Positions 10,959-25,900 of a DNA stretch of 64,000 nt are shown one piece after another. The notes under the pieces are model-generated. The model saw nothing but the letters and a program-made list of their open reading frames with translations. It did no database searches and was not told the origin of the DNA. The DNA comes from Trogon surrucura (Eukaryota > Chordata > Aves > Trogoniformes > Trogonidae), in contig CM036620.1 of the NCBI GenBank assembly GCA_020746105.1, positions 1,240,001-1,304,000 on the forward strand. The letters run 5' to 3'. A program made the translations under genes and the position numbers. How positions within the stretch are numbered: position 1 is the stretch's first letter; each line of letters begins with the position of its first letter.

Positions 10959-13900
10959 CTGATGGAGACAAGAGGAGGTGTTTTGAGTTAATAAAACGCC
11001 GTGAATTCTAGCGTTCAAAGTTTCTTTTGCCCGTGTCATAAGCTTTCTCTAACACAATTTCTACTGGTTTATGCAATTTGCTGAGTGCACGCTCAAGTTC
11101 TTCATTTCGGGCCGGAACTGTAAAAGGTAATTTCAAGAGAAACAAAACGTTGTCCAAAATGAACCCCGAAGTCAAAGCAAATTCTTCTCTTTGCTAGTTA
11201 TGGGAATTTAGAACCGCAAGGAAGCGGACGCTGTTACTTGGAAATTACTCAAGTGTCGTTGAAACCAAAGCTTCGAAAATACGTGTATGTAGGCACGTAT
11301 CAATTAGTAACCCCATGTTCAGGAGCATTTAGAGTTGAAAAACATGACAATAAACAAACACAGTCTTGTCTATCTCTGGCCAAAAAGCCTTCTCACCCGA
11401 TGATTTGATATCAGTACGATTCTACGTTGCTTATAATGCAAGTACTGTGAGGAAAAAAATCCTGTCTTAATTGCCACGTTAATAATTACTGCTCTTCAAA
11501 GAGTAAGTTTTTATTTGCAGTTTAGTCAGGCTAAATGAAACGGAAACACGGGACAGAATAAACATAAAAGTTACAGCTGGAACAGGAGACTAAACTGCCC
11601 CTGGGTACAGGCTACAGAGTTTTTTACGGAAATTTCTTCACAGGAGCATTTGTCTGGGGAAGCTATTTATAAAATTCAGGGAAACAGAAGCTAAGCTCTT
11701 CTCAAACTGAATTATATGACATAAAATTCATGGAAACAGAAGCTAAGCTCTTTTCAAACTGGATTATATGATATAAAATTCATGGAAACAGAAGCTAAGC
11801 TCTTTTCAAACTGGATTATATGGAAGTCTGCATTACTTGTCATGGTCTAACTATGTTTCATTTGTAGGGAGAGGTAGCCTGATATTTAATGTCTACTTAA
11901 TTTTGTCTTCTCTCCCTTTTAATGATTTTTTGTGATTTTTCTCTCCCTTTTCATGGTTTTTGTGGTGTCCCATGTGTAGCAACTGACTCCCCGTACGATG
12001 CCGATGAGCGCAGGGGTTTACCTCAGAGTCCATAGGGGGGTATTTTCGACCTTTGCTCTTTCCAAGACACTTGGTTTTCCCTTCTTCCAGGAGCTGGCAC
12101 CAGAAACCTTTATGCGAATCGAACCTGAAACAAGTATTTGCAGTGTAAAGGCCGTAAAGGCAAGGAGGAAGCATCTCCCAGGCTTAGGACAAAGACTCAA
12201 AAGAGTCAACCCGACACTCTCACAGCAAATCTAACCCTGAGTTGTGACACTGAAGCGTACGAGCCACTGGCAGCTCGAAGGAGAAGAGGCTTTGTTTTGC
12301 TGTGAGCTTACTTACAGACTAATGGGTATTTTAGGAAGTTAGTAACGTGTGAAAACGATGATGAAATTAACTCACGTTAGGGCTTCGGAGTAATTGTAAT
12401 GAGGAGAGACTCCCAGAAACTTCTGTACTTCATCCATTACGGTAGACGGGTCAGTTCTCAGCTGATGTCCGTCAATAATTAGCAACTACAACAAAAAAAA
12501 ATAACTGCAAGTTTAATGTAAAACTCATCATTTCAAGCTCCACACTGAATTTCCAGCTCTGTCAAACTCATCCTTTATGTAGAGTACTGCCCCAGGCAGT
12601 GACAACCGGTCCCGTTTGATTTGCCATCACTAATGACCTAGGAGCAGAGTAAACAACGGGTTGGTTAAACCTGAAGTTACATTAAATTGGCAACTGTTGT
12701 GACAACAGAGAATATGAACAAAGGCAGATACTACGAGGACCTTAAGGCAGGGATGGAGACAGACACAGAATATGTGCAACCCATCTCTAAGAAAGCCAGG
12801 GACTGGTAGGTGATTTCTTTTTCTTCAAGCACTTGACCACACACACACTCCCATGTCACAGAACCTCTACTTTTTCCATTTTAGTGATGAAAAGCAGAAG
12901 GGCAATGTATTTGCAAATGGTTCCACATTCTCCTTTGGCAAGCAGCGCTGAAGCTTGTTTTGACATTTCCATTGAAGACGAGAGTCTACAAATCCATAAA
13001 TTGCTTCCAGGATTGGATGAAACTTAGAAGTTTGCAAGACTATGAGGTAAGATAAAGTGTTACCGGTGGAAATTCATTGCAATTCCTGATATTCCCAGAG
13101 AGCAAAAAATGCTCGCTCTCAACCTGCGGGGAGGTTGTAAGGAACCGAGGAAAACTTCTGCTTACTTGTTCTGATCTATTCATATCCTGATCTCAGGAAG
13201 ATGCAATTTCACGAAGTTTCTCAAAATCTAAGACATTTTACGTACTGGCAAGGTGGAATAAAAATTCAATACTGTGATTTCTTATCAAGTAGATACCTTC
13301 ATACATAATGAAAATACTATAGATGAAATATTTTGAGTCACTTGACAGTGGATGGATCATTTTACTGTAATATTACTGACAGCTGAAGAGATTATTTAAG
13401 TCCCCACTCTTATCTTACACATGAGTTACTTCATGACTAAAAGGGATCCGGGTGGGAGAGTAGCAGGGTAGACAGTTTGGAGAAGAAAACTACTTAGAAA
13501 CAGCCCAAATTTTTCAGCTTCAGACCGGGTTATTTCACGACGACTGTTGCAAAATCAGCTTGCTTGCCTACAGGGCTGGTGCATGAGCGTTGTCTTTTGT
13601 CTGTCCCAAAAGAGATCATATGTGGAAAATAACATGAACTAGATGCTTCAGAGCTTCCTTGGCACACCCTGGGGTAACAGAAGGTGCAGCCTCCAGCCAA
13701 CTTGTCTCAGCTAAGCGAGTCCTGGATAACCAGAAGGTTCAGCTTGAAGCCAACCTCCCTCGACTGAAGTCATCTTGAAATGTTGGTGGGGAGCAGTGCC
13801 AGACGCACCGCTAATGTCAGAAAAAATCCATTCCAGAAACAAATCTACCAAGGAGATACTGATCACGTGGTGTTGTCTGCCTGGTCTTGTGTATCACACG

Positions 13901-16900
13901 ATGTTCAGGGCTTAGGATGCACAACTTTCGAGGCTTCATCAGGCACAGGAGGAGGCTGGTGATTTCTGTGTTCTATGCCAACAGCAGCTTGCAGGGAGAT
14001 GCAATTTTCAGGTTGCCACTGATACTGAAACCTATGGGTCCATAAACACATCCCTTGGAGAATCAAAGACATGTGGAGGAACTGGACTTAACACAAAGAA
14101 TACGTCGAGGATTCAGGATCAAGGATAGGTACCGAATGTAGACTCCTAGGAACTAGGAAATAAAACTTAGGTTTATTTACCTAAGGGGGTTGACACAGCG
14201 GGAGATTACTGCATGAAAGGACCAAGAAGTAGGTGAAGACACTGATGCATTGAAATACTAAGGTGTTATAAAACCACTGGGTCAGTTCGGTTCCCATGGG
14301 ATGATCCTCATTTCAGAAGGAATAGGTATTTTTTACACCCCAAAGCCTTCAGACACCAAAACTCTTCTCAACCCGTGCAGGGAGGGCAATATCCCAGCTG
14401 ACTCCCTTTGCTGCTGGCTGACGCCACCATTCAGAGCAGACAGAAATGCTATTGAGTAGTTTCCCTTTAACTTCCTTCAGCCATCCAATATCAAAGAGAC
14501 CACAAAGCACCGTGTGCCTGGGTCTCTTTTCTTCAGCATCACTGACAAAGAGCCAGACATGGAGTGATGAAAGCGTGAGCAAATGAAAACGATCCCTAAG
14601 TTAAAGGCAGCTCAGTCTACAAGAGAGTTCAAGAAGAAGTAGTGACAATTCTAGAGCTTCCAGATTATTGTTCTGATTTGTTCTGCCGAAGCTCTAAGGT
14701 GCTAATACATGACAACCCTAGCAACGCCAACCCACTACTCAGAACATGGCTTTAAAGAATCACAATCAACGTCTTAAAACATACTCTAGGATATGCCTGA
14801 GGAACAGTATTCAGTATACAAGACTTTTACAAAAGCTATCTTTTAGCATAGTGTGTATATATATATATATATGTATAAAATTAGGATGTGAAGTCACAGT
14901 TTTAATCACCTGATAAGGTGGGAAGTAAGTTAGCCATCTTTCTATGTGGGTCGCATACCATCCAGGGGCTAGGCATCTCTTCTGGAGAGCTCTAAGCTCA
15001 GCGGGGGCTCGAGGTCCAGCTGTGATCACCTGATAGAAGCTGAATTTCAGAGCTGCGGGATCTTCGTGAGATCGCTGGTGCTGCAAAAGAAGTTACACCG
15101 CTGGGACTTTACCGAGCACAAAAGTTGGGCAAACACGACTGAATTGGTTGGTCTTACTGACAACAATTTCTTAATCTATCTCATAATCTGTCTTTTGAGC
15201 ATGAACTGCGTCTACAAACTAATTTTTGTATGTGTCGTTATATAAATTAACAGAATAAATCAGCATTTCTAGGTGCTTAAATGACAGGCAAACTTTTGAA
15301 AGGTGCTTTCTGCTATTTCAAACTTTTGAAATATTCAATTTCAACCCGGGAATTATTTTCAGGTTTACGTTCAGCCCGTGGGTGATCGCATACAGTGCAC
15401 TGACTGGCGAATAAAAGCTTGTCTTGCCAAACCCTTTGTAAATAACATATACTGAAAGGCTCTATAGAGGAAAGGGTGGTCAGGGTGGAAACCTTGATTT
15501 GTGCCTGCCTGGGTTCTTCAAAGTGCATACCTGGTACCAGGAATAGGCTCGATCGGATGGGTCGATGAGGATGGTGATGATCTTGGCCTTGGGGATGAGG
15601 GATGCAGCTCGTTTCGGGGCTTCCTCGGAATGGAAATAGTTGGCACTTTTCTCAAAGAGGAAGTCAGAGGTGACATTAGAAGGAGCGGGGAAGAAATCCA
15701 TGTACCTAGGAAGGCAACGTCATTCTCAGAGTTACTTACAAGTCACACGAAGGCTGACAAATCTGTTACGTGTATTTTCTTCTAGAGTCGTCGAATAGAA
15801 CAATATCCTAATTGCCAAATAAAAGCAAACAAAAGGTTACATTACGCTTTCGATCGTATTTGACTTGGTGCAGCTTTCTTCTCGCTGCATAAAACTCGGC
15901 ATCGCAGCCGTTCTTCAGGAACTGGGTGAAAACGTTACGATAGTCGTGTATCTTCTTACAAACCTGTGAATTCTCGCTCTTCAGTCAGAACAAACTCCTA
16001 GCAAGGTCAAAAGCAGGACACGAGTTTTCCAAATCTGGCCTTTTGCTGACATCAGTCCCAGCGCAGTATCAGAAGTGCTTTTCCTCAAAAGAGGAAAGAG
16101 CTCGTTTGTGTGGAGTGCTTTCCTTTTAGTTTTCTTTGCGAGCTTTTCTTATCCATCAAGGAGCTGCAGCTCATTTCCAGCGATCTCCTGTGTCACTTGG
16201 AGACTTTCTCGGTGGCCCTCAGACCGCTTTGCGTTATTGCCGGAGAAAAGAGTAAACGGGAAATGTTTGTCTTGTGGATTTTTCAGTTAAACTCTGTATC
16301 GATGAGATAAATCTGGACTGGTCTTTAGAGGACAGTTTCCTACACGTTGGATAAGGAATAATAGTTGTGGATACTTTCAAAGTCTTAAGAGTAGCAGCTC
16401 GTAGACTTTGTACCAGAGAGACTAAAATGATGTCACATAAAGGACTGATGTCACAGGCATAAGATGCTCAAAATTGGGCTCAGAACTTCTGGTATAAAGC
16501 TGCATAGCTAAGGCTAGTCTCGCATGCAGACTGCATATAAAAAAGCTGAAATATGAGGACAACCAGATAGAATAGAATAAAAGGCTGTCAATGCCCTGGT
16601 AGTTCAAATGCTATTTCATTGAATTAAAAAAAAGGACTTTATTTCCCCCAAGATATTAGGGCTGATTTGACGAAAATGATGAAGCGATACCAATTTGTGC
16701 TCACAAATGGAATTATTGGAAACGAGTGACTCAACCTGACGGTGCGACCTCTGAAGGTTTTTTGCAGAACATTGACTGCAAAGAAAAAGGCCAGCGAGGA
16801 AAGAGGCAATAGGCACTACAGGCAAATCTGCTCTAGAACCATTTCCAGAAACTAAACGTTGGTTCTCATCGCACTGTTCTACCACCTCTATTGGGAGACC

Positions 16901-19900
16901 ACAATGTGCACCTGTTTCGAGAGGTTCTGAGGATGCTGAGGGCTGAAAGAACCCTCTCCTGCTCCTGTAGGGAGCCTTGGTCTAAGCGTAAGCTCGGACA
17001 ACGGCTAAGTCATGGTCAGCTCTGGAAAAAAACTCGACCTCCACAACCATCAAAGCAATTGAAATTATTGGGTTTTTTTGTGAGTACTCTTGCCTTGAGA
17101 GAATACTAGCCAATCTACGGGCTAACAAGGTGTATCTAATGACAGGTTGGTAAGCTCCCTGCATGCCAGCGTTAAAATACGCTGTGGAAGTGAGGGTCTG
17201 AGAGATTCCCCTGGCAGGCAGCACGCAAATCTACGAGTCACGCAACTACATCCACAGAGATGAAGGTGACTGGGCGTGCGCCCAGCAAACAGATGGGATC
17301 CGTGCGTTAGGGAAGCGTGGAAGGCAGGAGGAACGAGAGAAGCAGCAAAGTGGTTTTCCAGCAACGTGAAAACACTGATTTTTGTGGACGAAAGTGGCTC
17401 GTGGTGCTCAGGCATCAGCGGGGACCTGCTACGCCTTGCTCACACGTCATCGTCACCGACTTCAAGTCTCCGCAGCAAGGAGGCAGCTTTCTAATTTCCA
17501 CTCCTTCCGCCGGCGTCTCTCCGTTGCTAATAACTGGCTGACTCACCGCGCTTTGAAATAAGAATCTGCCGCAACGATTATAACTCTGTAAAATCTCAGC
17601 CACTTGAGAAGAAATTGGAACAGACGTATCTGCGCCGAGATCAAATAACTGCGCTCGCTCCGTTAATTTTATGGATGACTGCAAAGTCAAAGGCGATAAA
17701 ACTATCCCCTTAAACCAGAGGGGGAAAAAAAAAAAAAAAAAAAAAGAAACAAGACAAAATATCAATAATCTTTTACTGGTGCTCCCCAGCCACTCCGGCA
17801 TGTTAGCGCTATTCATCTTGCAGTGCTTGCTGAAAGTAAGAGAAATCAAGAAGGACCTTCTGGGGAGAGATGTGGCCAGGGATTCCCCTGTCCCCCTTTC
17901 ACTGTATTGCTATTTTAAAATCCTATTTAAAGGAAAAAAATGCCTCTCCCCGACATTACTTCTATTTTTTTTTTTTAATCTTAAGAAATAATCCAGCAGA
18001 AACAAAATTCTTGCCCCCATACATCCAGCTCACAGCCATTACTGTCCCGACTTCAAAGGCACGTGTAAAGAGAAATATGTGTTTCGTTACTGTTTTGCAT
18101 ATCTTGATATATGGATATTTGCAAGAAAGCCTCACAAAAGTTAGTGCATTCATGATATTCTGCACTAAGGCTGTTACTCACTTGCATTCATTTATCATTT
18201 TAGAAGGACACTGAGCGTTACTTTTCATCTCACTCCACACATAAGCAGTTACCATGACCAACAGCAATGTCATTTTTGTATCGTTCACAATATAGAAACT
18301 TGTATATTTATACTAATAACCCATCTTACCAATCAATCCCCCTGTGGTAGTTATTTCTATTAAAGAACTGTACCTCCTCAAAGGTTTTTGGGCTGGGGGA
18401 GTTACTAATGATGGAAGGATGCATGATCAGGAACAAATACAAGGCTGTGGTACCTGCAAAGAAGATAAAGATTAATAAAAAAACCAAACAAAATATACAT
18501 AGTTTTTTGGGGGGTCATACCCACAGATGGATTAAACCACCTTTATTCCATTTCATTTCAGGGAGGGGATGCTCATTTATGTCACCTAAGAATCTGGTCT
18601 TTCTGGGCTTTTCAATTAAGATGTTTAAAGAACTGTCACTAGTTAATGCAGTAACTGGAGCGCCAGTGCTAAAAATCTGTTTTTCACACGTTTAATAACT
18701 GCGTTTTAAAAATAACTCTTGGTTTTTAGAAGACTGTCACAAGAAATAATTCAAAAACCTTGCGCTCGGTAGCTACGGGGGGTTGGTGAAGATGAAAGGA
18801 AGCACATTTTCTGATTACTGGGAAGAAAATGAACCATTAAGTTAATTTATAAACTACTGCAACCTTGCAACGCAACCTGGCCGTTAGGAACTTCTCGACT
18901 TGAAATAAATGCCAGGAAATAACAAATTTCTATGAACAAGACACGTTCAGGGCGGACAATACAAGCAGTAACTTGCAGAATCTCCAGGGTTTGAGAAATG
19001 TCTGTCCTTTCCTCCTTCAGATCTTGTCGATCTCTTTATCAAGGTGTTCCTCATTTTGACATAAAGCCCCAAAAAATCCGACGCGCCCCCGAACCCTGCG
19101 TTTTCTCCACGCGCACCCTCTGTTAAATTATGAAACTACATCTGGATGTAGTTATTTATATATATATAATAACTGCAACAAAAGGTGCTGTCCCATGATC
19201 TAAATCTCTACACACAGCAGCCTGAATAAAAAGTGATTAATCCATGTAATTATTTGCACTTACACATCACCCGCCTTGTTGAAATACAGTAAATTCTCAC
19301 CAGTTTTCTGGGGTCCCACGACCAAGAATTTTGGCAATCGGTCACAGGTTTTTTCTTTAGACCAGATATCTCTGTGCCGTTTGTCGTCGCAGGGATTCTA
19401 AAACGAAGAACAAGCAACTGAGAATTTCGTTGGCAATCGCACCCGACACGCTCGTCAAATTATTTTCCTGTAAATCAGCAATTTTTTTCACCAGTGTGCA
19501 GATATTCTTACCACAGGGTATTCTCCTCCCTTATGACAGAAAACCTTGTTATGCATTAATGAACTATTTCAGTGACTCGGAAAGGTATTTGCAATGTAAC
19601 CAGGCCAGAAACTATCTCAGGTTTTTTTTTTGATTACGCAAGCTGTGGGGTTTATTCTACACAGATATAGTCACCCCAGCTACCCAGCAGAGCCCAGGAA
19701 AAGATCATTTCTCCTACAAAATGTCAGTATGTTCAGTGGGATTATACCAACGACAAATCTGATCCCAAACGCTTAAGATATGAGAATAATTCAAAAGCAG
19801 TTGAGCAATTGCACGCAAGGTAGGAAGACCTGAAATTACTGATTATCTAATGATTGATTTTTTCTTTTACCTTTTCTAGCTACCACCCTATACACAACGT

Positions 19901-22900
19901 AGCTTTTAAACTAAAAGAGAGCTAACTTCAAACTGCAGACTTGCCATTCACAAATGCACATTCTAATCCACCAGTTCCAATGAGTGCAAAATACTTAATC
20001 TTTTATTTTCATTTTTCACTGCCCTGAGGTGAAGGGAATCACCAGTCTCCTGGTCTTAAAAAACCATAACTCTTCTTGAGGTTCAGGTCCATTACAGACA
20101 AAAGACGCCACATCCAGCGCCTGTTCGTCACTGTTACTTACAAATGTCTCTTCTAAGTAATTGTATTTATTCGAGTCGTTTGGCTACAAGCTAATTGCCA
20201 CGTTTTAATTCATTCTCTCTTGGCGTTATGCAAAATTCCCAACATTTTCCCCTTCTAGTTCAACGTTTTATCGAATAACAGCCTGAATTTCAAGATGCGT
20301 ATTTAAGGTCAAATTTGCAATCTCGGATTCAAAGTGGGCAATTCATTATCCAGCGCTAGAAAACATGTGAGCAAGCAAGCTTCGACACATATTTGGCATC
20401 AACGTGGCCATGGCCTTAATGCTCTTCTCTCTTTTTGGATGCCCTCACACACTTGGAGGAAAAATTCATTTATTTAAAGGCCAAATGTTTCATTCTTCTT
20501 AGTTGCACAAGGAGAAGAGAACCACCACCACATGCCTTTCCCGCACTTCTCACATTTCTAAAAGCAAGTCAAGTCACTACTAACGTGAAAGAAAGATAAA
20601 TTTGATGACATATCTTGGTTTCTACCAGTTTCACAACCTTTCTACGGGGATTTTAGCGACACGGAAACCAATCACACCCACTGAAGCTTCAGTAAGCTGT
20701 TGTATAGAACCAACTTGTAAATCTCAAAATATTACTGCTTTTCTCTACAAGAAGGCAAAAGAACTTGACAAAAAAAAACACCACCAAGAGGTCTGGTTTT
20801 TTTTTTTTCTTTTCTGAAGCCTGCCTACCTGCCAGAGCGGGTCCTTCTGCTCGGGGAATAGCTCAAAATACTTGTGAGCCAGCTGCACCGGAGGAAGAGT
20901 TTGCAGTTTGAGGTTTGTCCAGGTGTGAACGAAGTTGGCCAGATTCACAAAGGTGTACAAGCCCAGGCGGTCGTTCCCGTAATTAGACAAATGGGTCATG
21001 AAGATGCTGATCTTTAGAAAACAAAATAAAGCAAGCAAGCAGTAGGTATTAGATACTACTGACTCTCTGCCTCACTAGATGGCAGTGTAACCACGGATAA
21101 TACACATCGCATTTGGTTTTGGCTCTTGGAGCTGATCAGATTCAGGTAGATGTTGCTGTCCTTGCCCTTCATGGAATTGCATCCTCCTTCTCAAGTCAAC
21201 GCAACCCATGAGCAAAGTTGTGGAACAGGTACTACAAGCTGTCTGTGAACCAGGATACGCAGTCCTACCCTGGGGTTGTGCAACATTTACATCATCTTTA
21301 TGTAAATTCATCTAGTGGAGGATACAGCAAAAACAACAATATCCAGCTGTTTTCCTGCCAATGGAATACAAAATGCAATATTAGAAATGCCAGTTCTGGT
21401 TTTGTGGAAGAGCAAAGAAGTCGGAGGCTGTGATTTGAAACTTGCTGCTCCAACTCTTAAGTTTTGCAGGGTAAGTAGCTCCCCTGTTCTACAAAGCTGT
21501 TCTGCAAGCACTGGGCAGATGCTCAAACTGTACACAGAAACAAACAAAAAAATCTGAAACCTCCCAGGATAAATTCTCCAAAGTAATTTCCATTAACAAA
21601 GCAGAAAAACATGGTTCTCTCAAAAAATATATCTGCTAATGCCATTTCTATTTAAAGGAAAACTTGATATAAGCCACTTTAAAAAGGCTTATCATGACCA
21701 TAATTCCAGCCTTCAATTTAAAAAAAGGAAAAAAAATGAAAAACTAGATCTACAGCCCCATTCTTTGCTTTCAGAGTATTTAAAATGCTGGTAAAAAAAA
21801 GTTCAAAGCTATTGAACTCCTATTTTTGTAGGTGTAACACTACAGAGCACTGGCGGTGAAGGGCCACAGAAAATGTGTTTTATTAATAGTGTCGTTTGGT
21901 GACACCTTTTGGCTCATCAGGTAAGCTGAGGGCTTCAGGTCGTCTGACTCAAGTAAAATCAGAAGTGCAGTGAAAAATCATTAGGGCACAATCTTCCTTT
22001 TTGTTTACAATGTCAGTTCAGCTCCTGGCAGCTCCTTACCTTGCCAACAACTACAGCACTGGGAAAAAAAGAGCAAAAGAACTTGAAAAGATTGGTAGTC
22101 CGGGGAAAATAACGTATTATTCTTACCGTGAAGGGAATATCACTGTAATTTTAAGAATGTTGGAGCAGAGGCTGAAAAATTGATCAGTCATATCATCATA
22201 AATAGATTCCAGCATATGAAACTGTGTCAATGCAGGGGGAAAAATATATCAGAGGCCTTAGTTCCCATTTTACCATTATTTTTCCTCGTGTCAAATGCTT
22301 GATGGTTAATTATTTACACCACAAAAGAAGACGATCAAACGCTGGTTTGAAACATAAATGCCTGAATCTTGTAAAGAAATTGATATTTAAGGTAACCAAA
22401 TATAGGAGCTAACAGTAGAAAAGGTCTCCTTTAAGGTATTAGAAACAGCACAGATCAGCTCTCTTCCAGGCAAACCTGACCAAAAGCCTCTGAAATAAAT
22501 TCCTAATAAAATCACTACCACTACCTCTGCGTCTAATTAGCAGAGACGAGCCCGTGCTTCGCAGAACAAGACAAAATTGCCCACCCAGGCAACCTGCCCA
22601 TCGCAGATTGATTCTCTTCAAACCACAGTTTGGGAAACGGCGAAGGAACCCTTTTACGGGCATCTCGGAATCTAGTAAAGAACACTATTTGTTCCATGAG
22701 CTTGCACCTTTGGGAGATGCTGTAAAATATAAATACAGCTTCGTGCGCTTCTTTATTCCTTCTTCAAAAGGGAAGCAGCTGCGAGAGGATTTGTATTTAC
22801 TCTAACAAGCATTTTAGCCTCCCTTTCAGTTAAAAAGAGCTTATTTGATTTCATTATTTCCAGCCCTCTTGTAAAACCACTTCTTTCAGGGCACCTTAGC

Positions 22901-25900
22901 ATTTTCTCCACCTCGGTGCGAGAAGGATCGCCCTTTTTTTAAGCCGTTCCTCATAAACAAACTATCATCCCGGTTGCACTTCAATGCACATTCTCCCCAG
23001 GATTTAATATCCTTCGCGAGGAGACTGAAACGGAATGCAGACAATTTTTAAAATGATGGTTTGGGAATAAATCTGGCCTCCAGGCAGCAGCTCCTTCCTT
23101 GCTCCCACCCCCTTTCGGCTTCTCCTCAGCGTTTCTGCACTCCTCCTTCCCCAAACTGAAAGGGCACAGGGCTATTTTTGCTTTTTTTATCCCCTTCCCT
23201 ACCCCTGATTTTCTTTGGGGTTCTGACTAGTACTGCCAAGATGTAGGGAAATGAGGACGAGCGCTCAGGAGAAAAGAGCGTTTATCTTTCTGAATGCTCA
23301 TTCTGTGCTGCCTGTTTCCTCACAACAACGTCTCCCAGTTGGAGTCAACAGCTTCTAGGTCAACGAATCCTAGACCGAGATGGAGCTGCTGCTATTAAAG
23401 CGCACGTATCTGGAAAAGATCAACCAACAAGATCTAATTTATGTATGAAGAGCAGAGAAAACAAGAGATGCTTGACAAAGAAATTACACAAAATGAAAAA
23501 AAATCTCAGAGTCAACCAACTTCTAGCGAAGGGTAGTGTTTGAGTGGGTTGAATAGTTTAAAAAATATCGAACGCTGCAAAATCACTAGTATTAGGATGC
23601 TGAACCTAGTAAAATGATAAAAATAAGGACACTACTATAGTCTTGGTAACAGGCTTTTTTTTTTTTTTTTCATAACAAACTCGCCGTGAAGGTTTGAAAG
23701 GGTCAATTAGGAACCTTCTCTGTGTTGGGACAGAACTGATTTATGGTGAGCTCTGATGGGAAGCAGCAGATCCGGCATCTTTGTGTTGCTCAACCTCCAA
23801 GTATTCTCACTGCCTTCCATGTAGCTTGATGAGCAAAATGTCTCTTTCTTCTCCTTCAAACCCCATTTTACACAAAACCTGTGCAGATAAACAGGCTGCA
23901 CTTAAACCTCACTATCATTCTTCTTCGTCCTGCTTTTCTGTTTATACCTCCGTCACGGCGTAATGCGTCAGGAGGACTTCTCAGCGTGGTTTTGCTCCAA
24001 GCAATAATTCAGGAAAGAAAAGAAGCAGCAATATCTACAGCAGAGTGAAACAAATCAGGCGCAGAAGAACAACAAAAAGCCTGCAGAACACACCAAGCTG
24101 GCGCTCTCCGAACTTCTTTGGGCGCGCACACCTATCAAGAAATAAATTTTTGAGCATGCACCCCGATGTGCGTATATTTATTTTTCAATTACATGCTTCT
24201 AATACTGAAATTCCAGCATTTTCTTCCCACAGCCAAACGGATCATATGGAACTAGAAGAGCTGGTATAAAAAAAAACTGGTACTAACCTCTTTTTATTTT
24301 TTTTTTTTACCAGATAAAAATCTATTGTGGGCAATCCAACTTGGAAAAATTCATACTGTTAAACCGGTCATCAAGGTGCTTTTGTCACGGTCTCTGTGAC
24401 ACCCTCCAGTCTGTGCAACAACCTGAAAAGGCAGCGCTGAGGCCTCGCGACCAAAAAATCACGACGCTTGAAAATAAAGTTAAATTATGACCGACAATTA
24501 ATTACGTGCTCTCTGCTAGGCGCTGGAAGCAGATGTGCTACAATTTAGTATACTGCGGATATTTTAGCCCCTGAACAAATGCTTACAGGCCACGAGAGTA
24601 CGCCTAACTCTCGGAACGCCCATATTCCAATTAATTTGGCATTGTGCACACTCTGTTTGCAGTTCTGATCTCGCCTCCCTGTTACCCACAACAGTTTCAT
24701 TTCAGGTGTTCAGAGACTCGGGAACAGCTGCTTTTGCTCCGTTAGACTAACACAAGGAAAGAATAATGAGTCAGAGAGCAGAATCCATGCTCCAACGTGT
24801 ATTTTTAATAGTCAAAAATACTCCTTTTAGGCTCGTATGCTACCAAAACAAGCTCAATTCCAGCACGGAATGGTTCCAGCCTGCAACTCCTTCTTATGGT
24901 TCTGGGTTCCCAGCTGGGTTCCCAGCTGCTCGCTTGCCCAACGACGTCAATCTCATTTCCATCCTGGTGTCTCCACTAGAAATCTAACGCAGCCAGGGAA
25001 GATTTAGAAGATCAAACAACATTACGGACTGCGTCTACCTCTGAATTATTAATCTGACAGCCAGGAAGACCCGAGTTTATTTCCAGCATGTTCACAGAAT
25101 CACAGAATCACAGAATGTTAGAGGTTGGAAGGGACCAACCCCCCTGCCAGAGCAGGATCACCTACACTAGAGCGCACAGGAACGTGTCCAGGCGGGGTTT
25201 GAATGTCTCCAGAGAAGGAGATTCCACAACCTCCCTGGGCAGCCTGTGCCAGTGCTCGGTCACCCTCACAGTAAAAAAGTTTTTCCTCATATTTTTATGG
25301 AACCTCCTGTGTTGCGCAAACTCTTTTTTTTTTGCCTTTCTCTGCAAATCGCTTGCGACTCGCTTTTTCTACTGTCCAAAAGAGTTGCTTCACTAAGAGC
25401 TGGAAACCCCTAGTATGAGGCTTTCCATCCGAGAATTTCCATGACTCGTGACATTTGTCATCCTTCCTGCTTGTGAGAAAGCGAAGAATTGAGCCCGAAT
25501 CCCTTCGCTTTTCTATTTTCCTCTGCAGTCCCCAAGCCTGGCTATTCATCGCGTCGAGGGTCACGTTAAGCTACAGTAGGTTCTGCTGACGCTTGTATAA
25601 ATCCTCTCATTTTCACTGCTAAAGGAGATAATTTCTCCCTTGCTGCAAAGTCAATTAGCTTAATAACGGCTCTGCTCCCCGCAACTTGGGAGAGGTAAAA
25701 ACTAAGAGGAAAATAACACTTAGAACTGAATGCATGGGAAGATTGTAATTAGTTTAGGATCAAGCGGACGCAGGGCAAGGGAGTGCGTGACTGCGCATGT
25801 AACGCCATCGCTGCATCCTCTTCCCTGGTTTTTCTTGGGGGCGGAGGAGGCAGAGAAGATTTTCAGAAACCGCCCTTCTCTCTGAGATTTTGATCTTGTG

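Noticed and set aside
17725-17745. A21 run as a retroposed-gene poly(A) tail
   Set aside because: No recognisable gene body upstream and no target-site duplication noticed.
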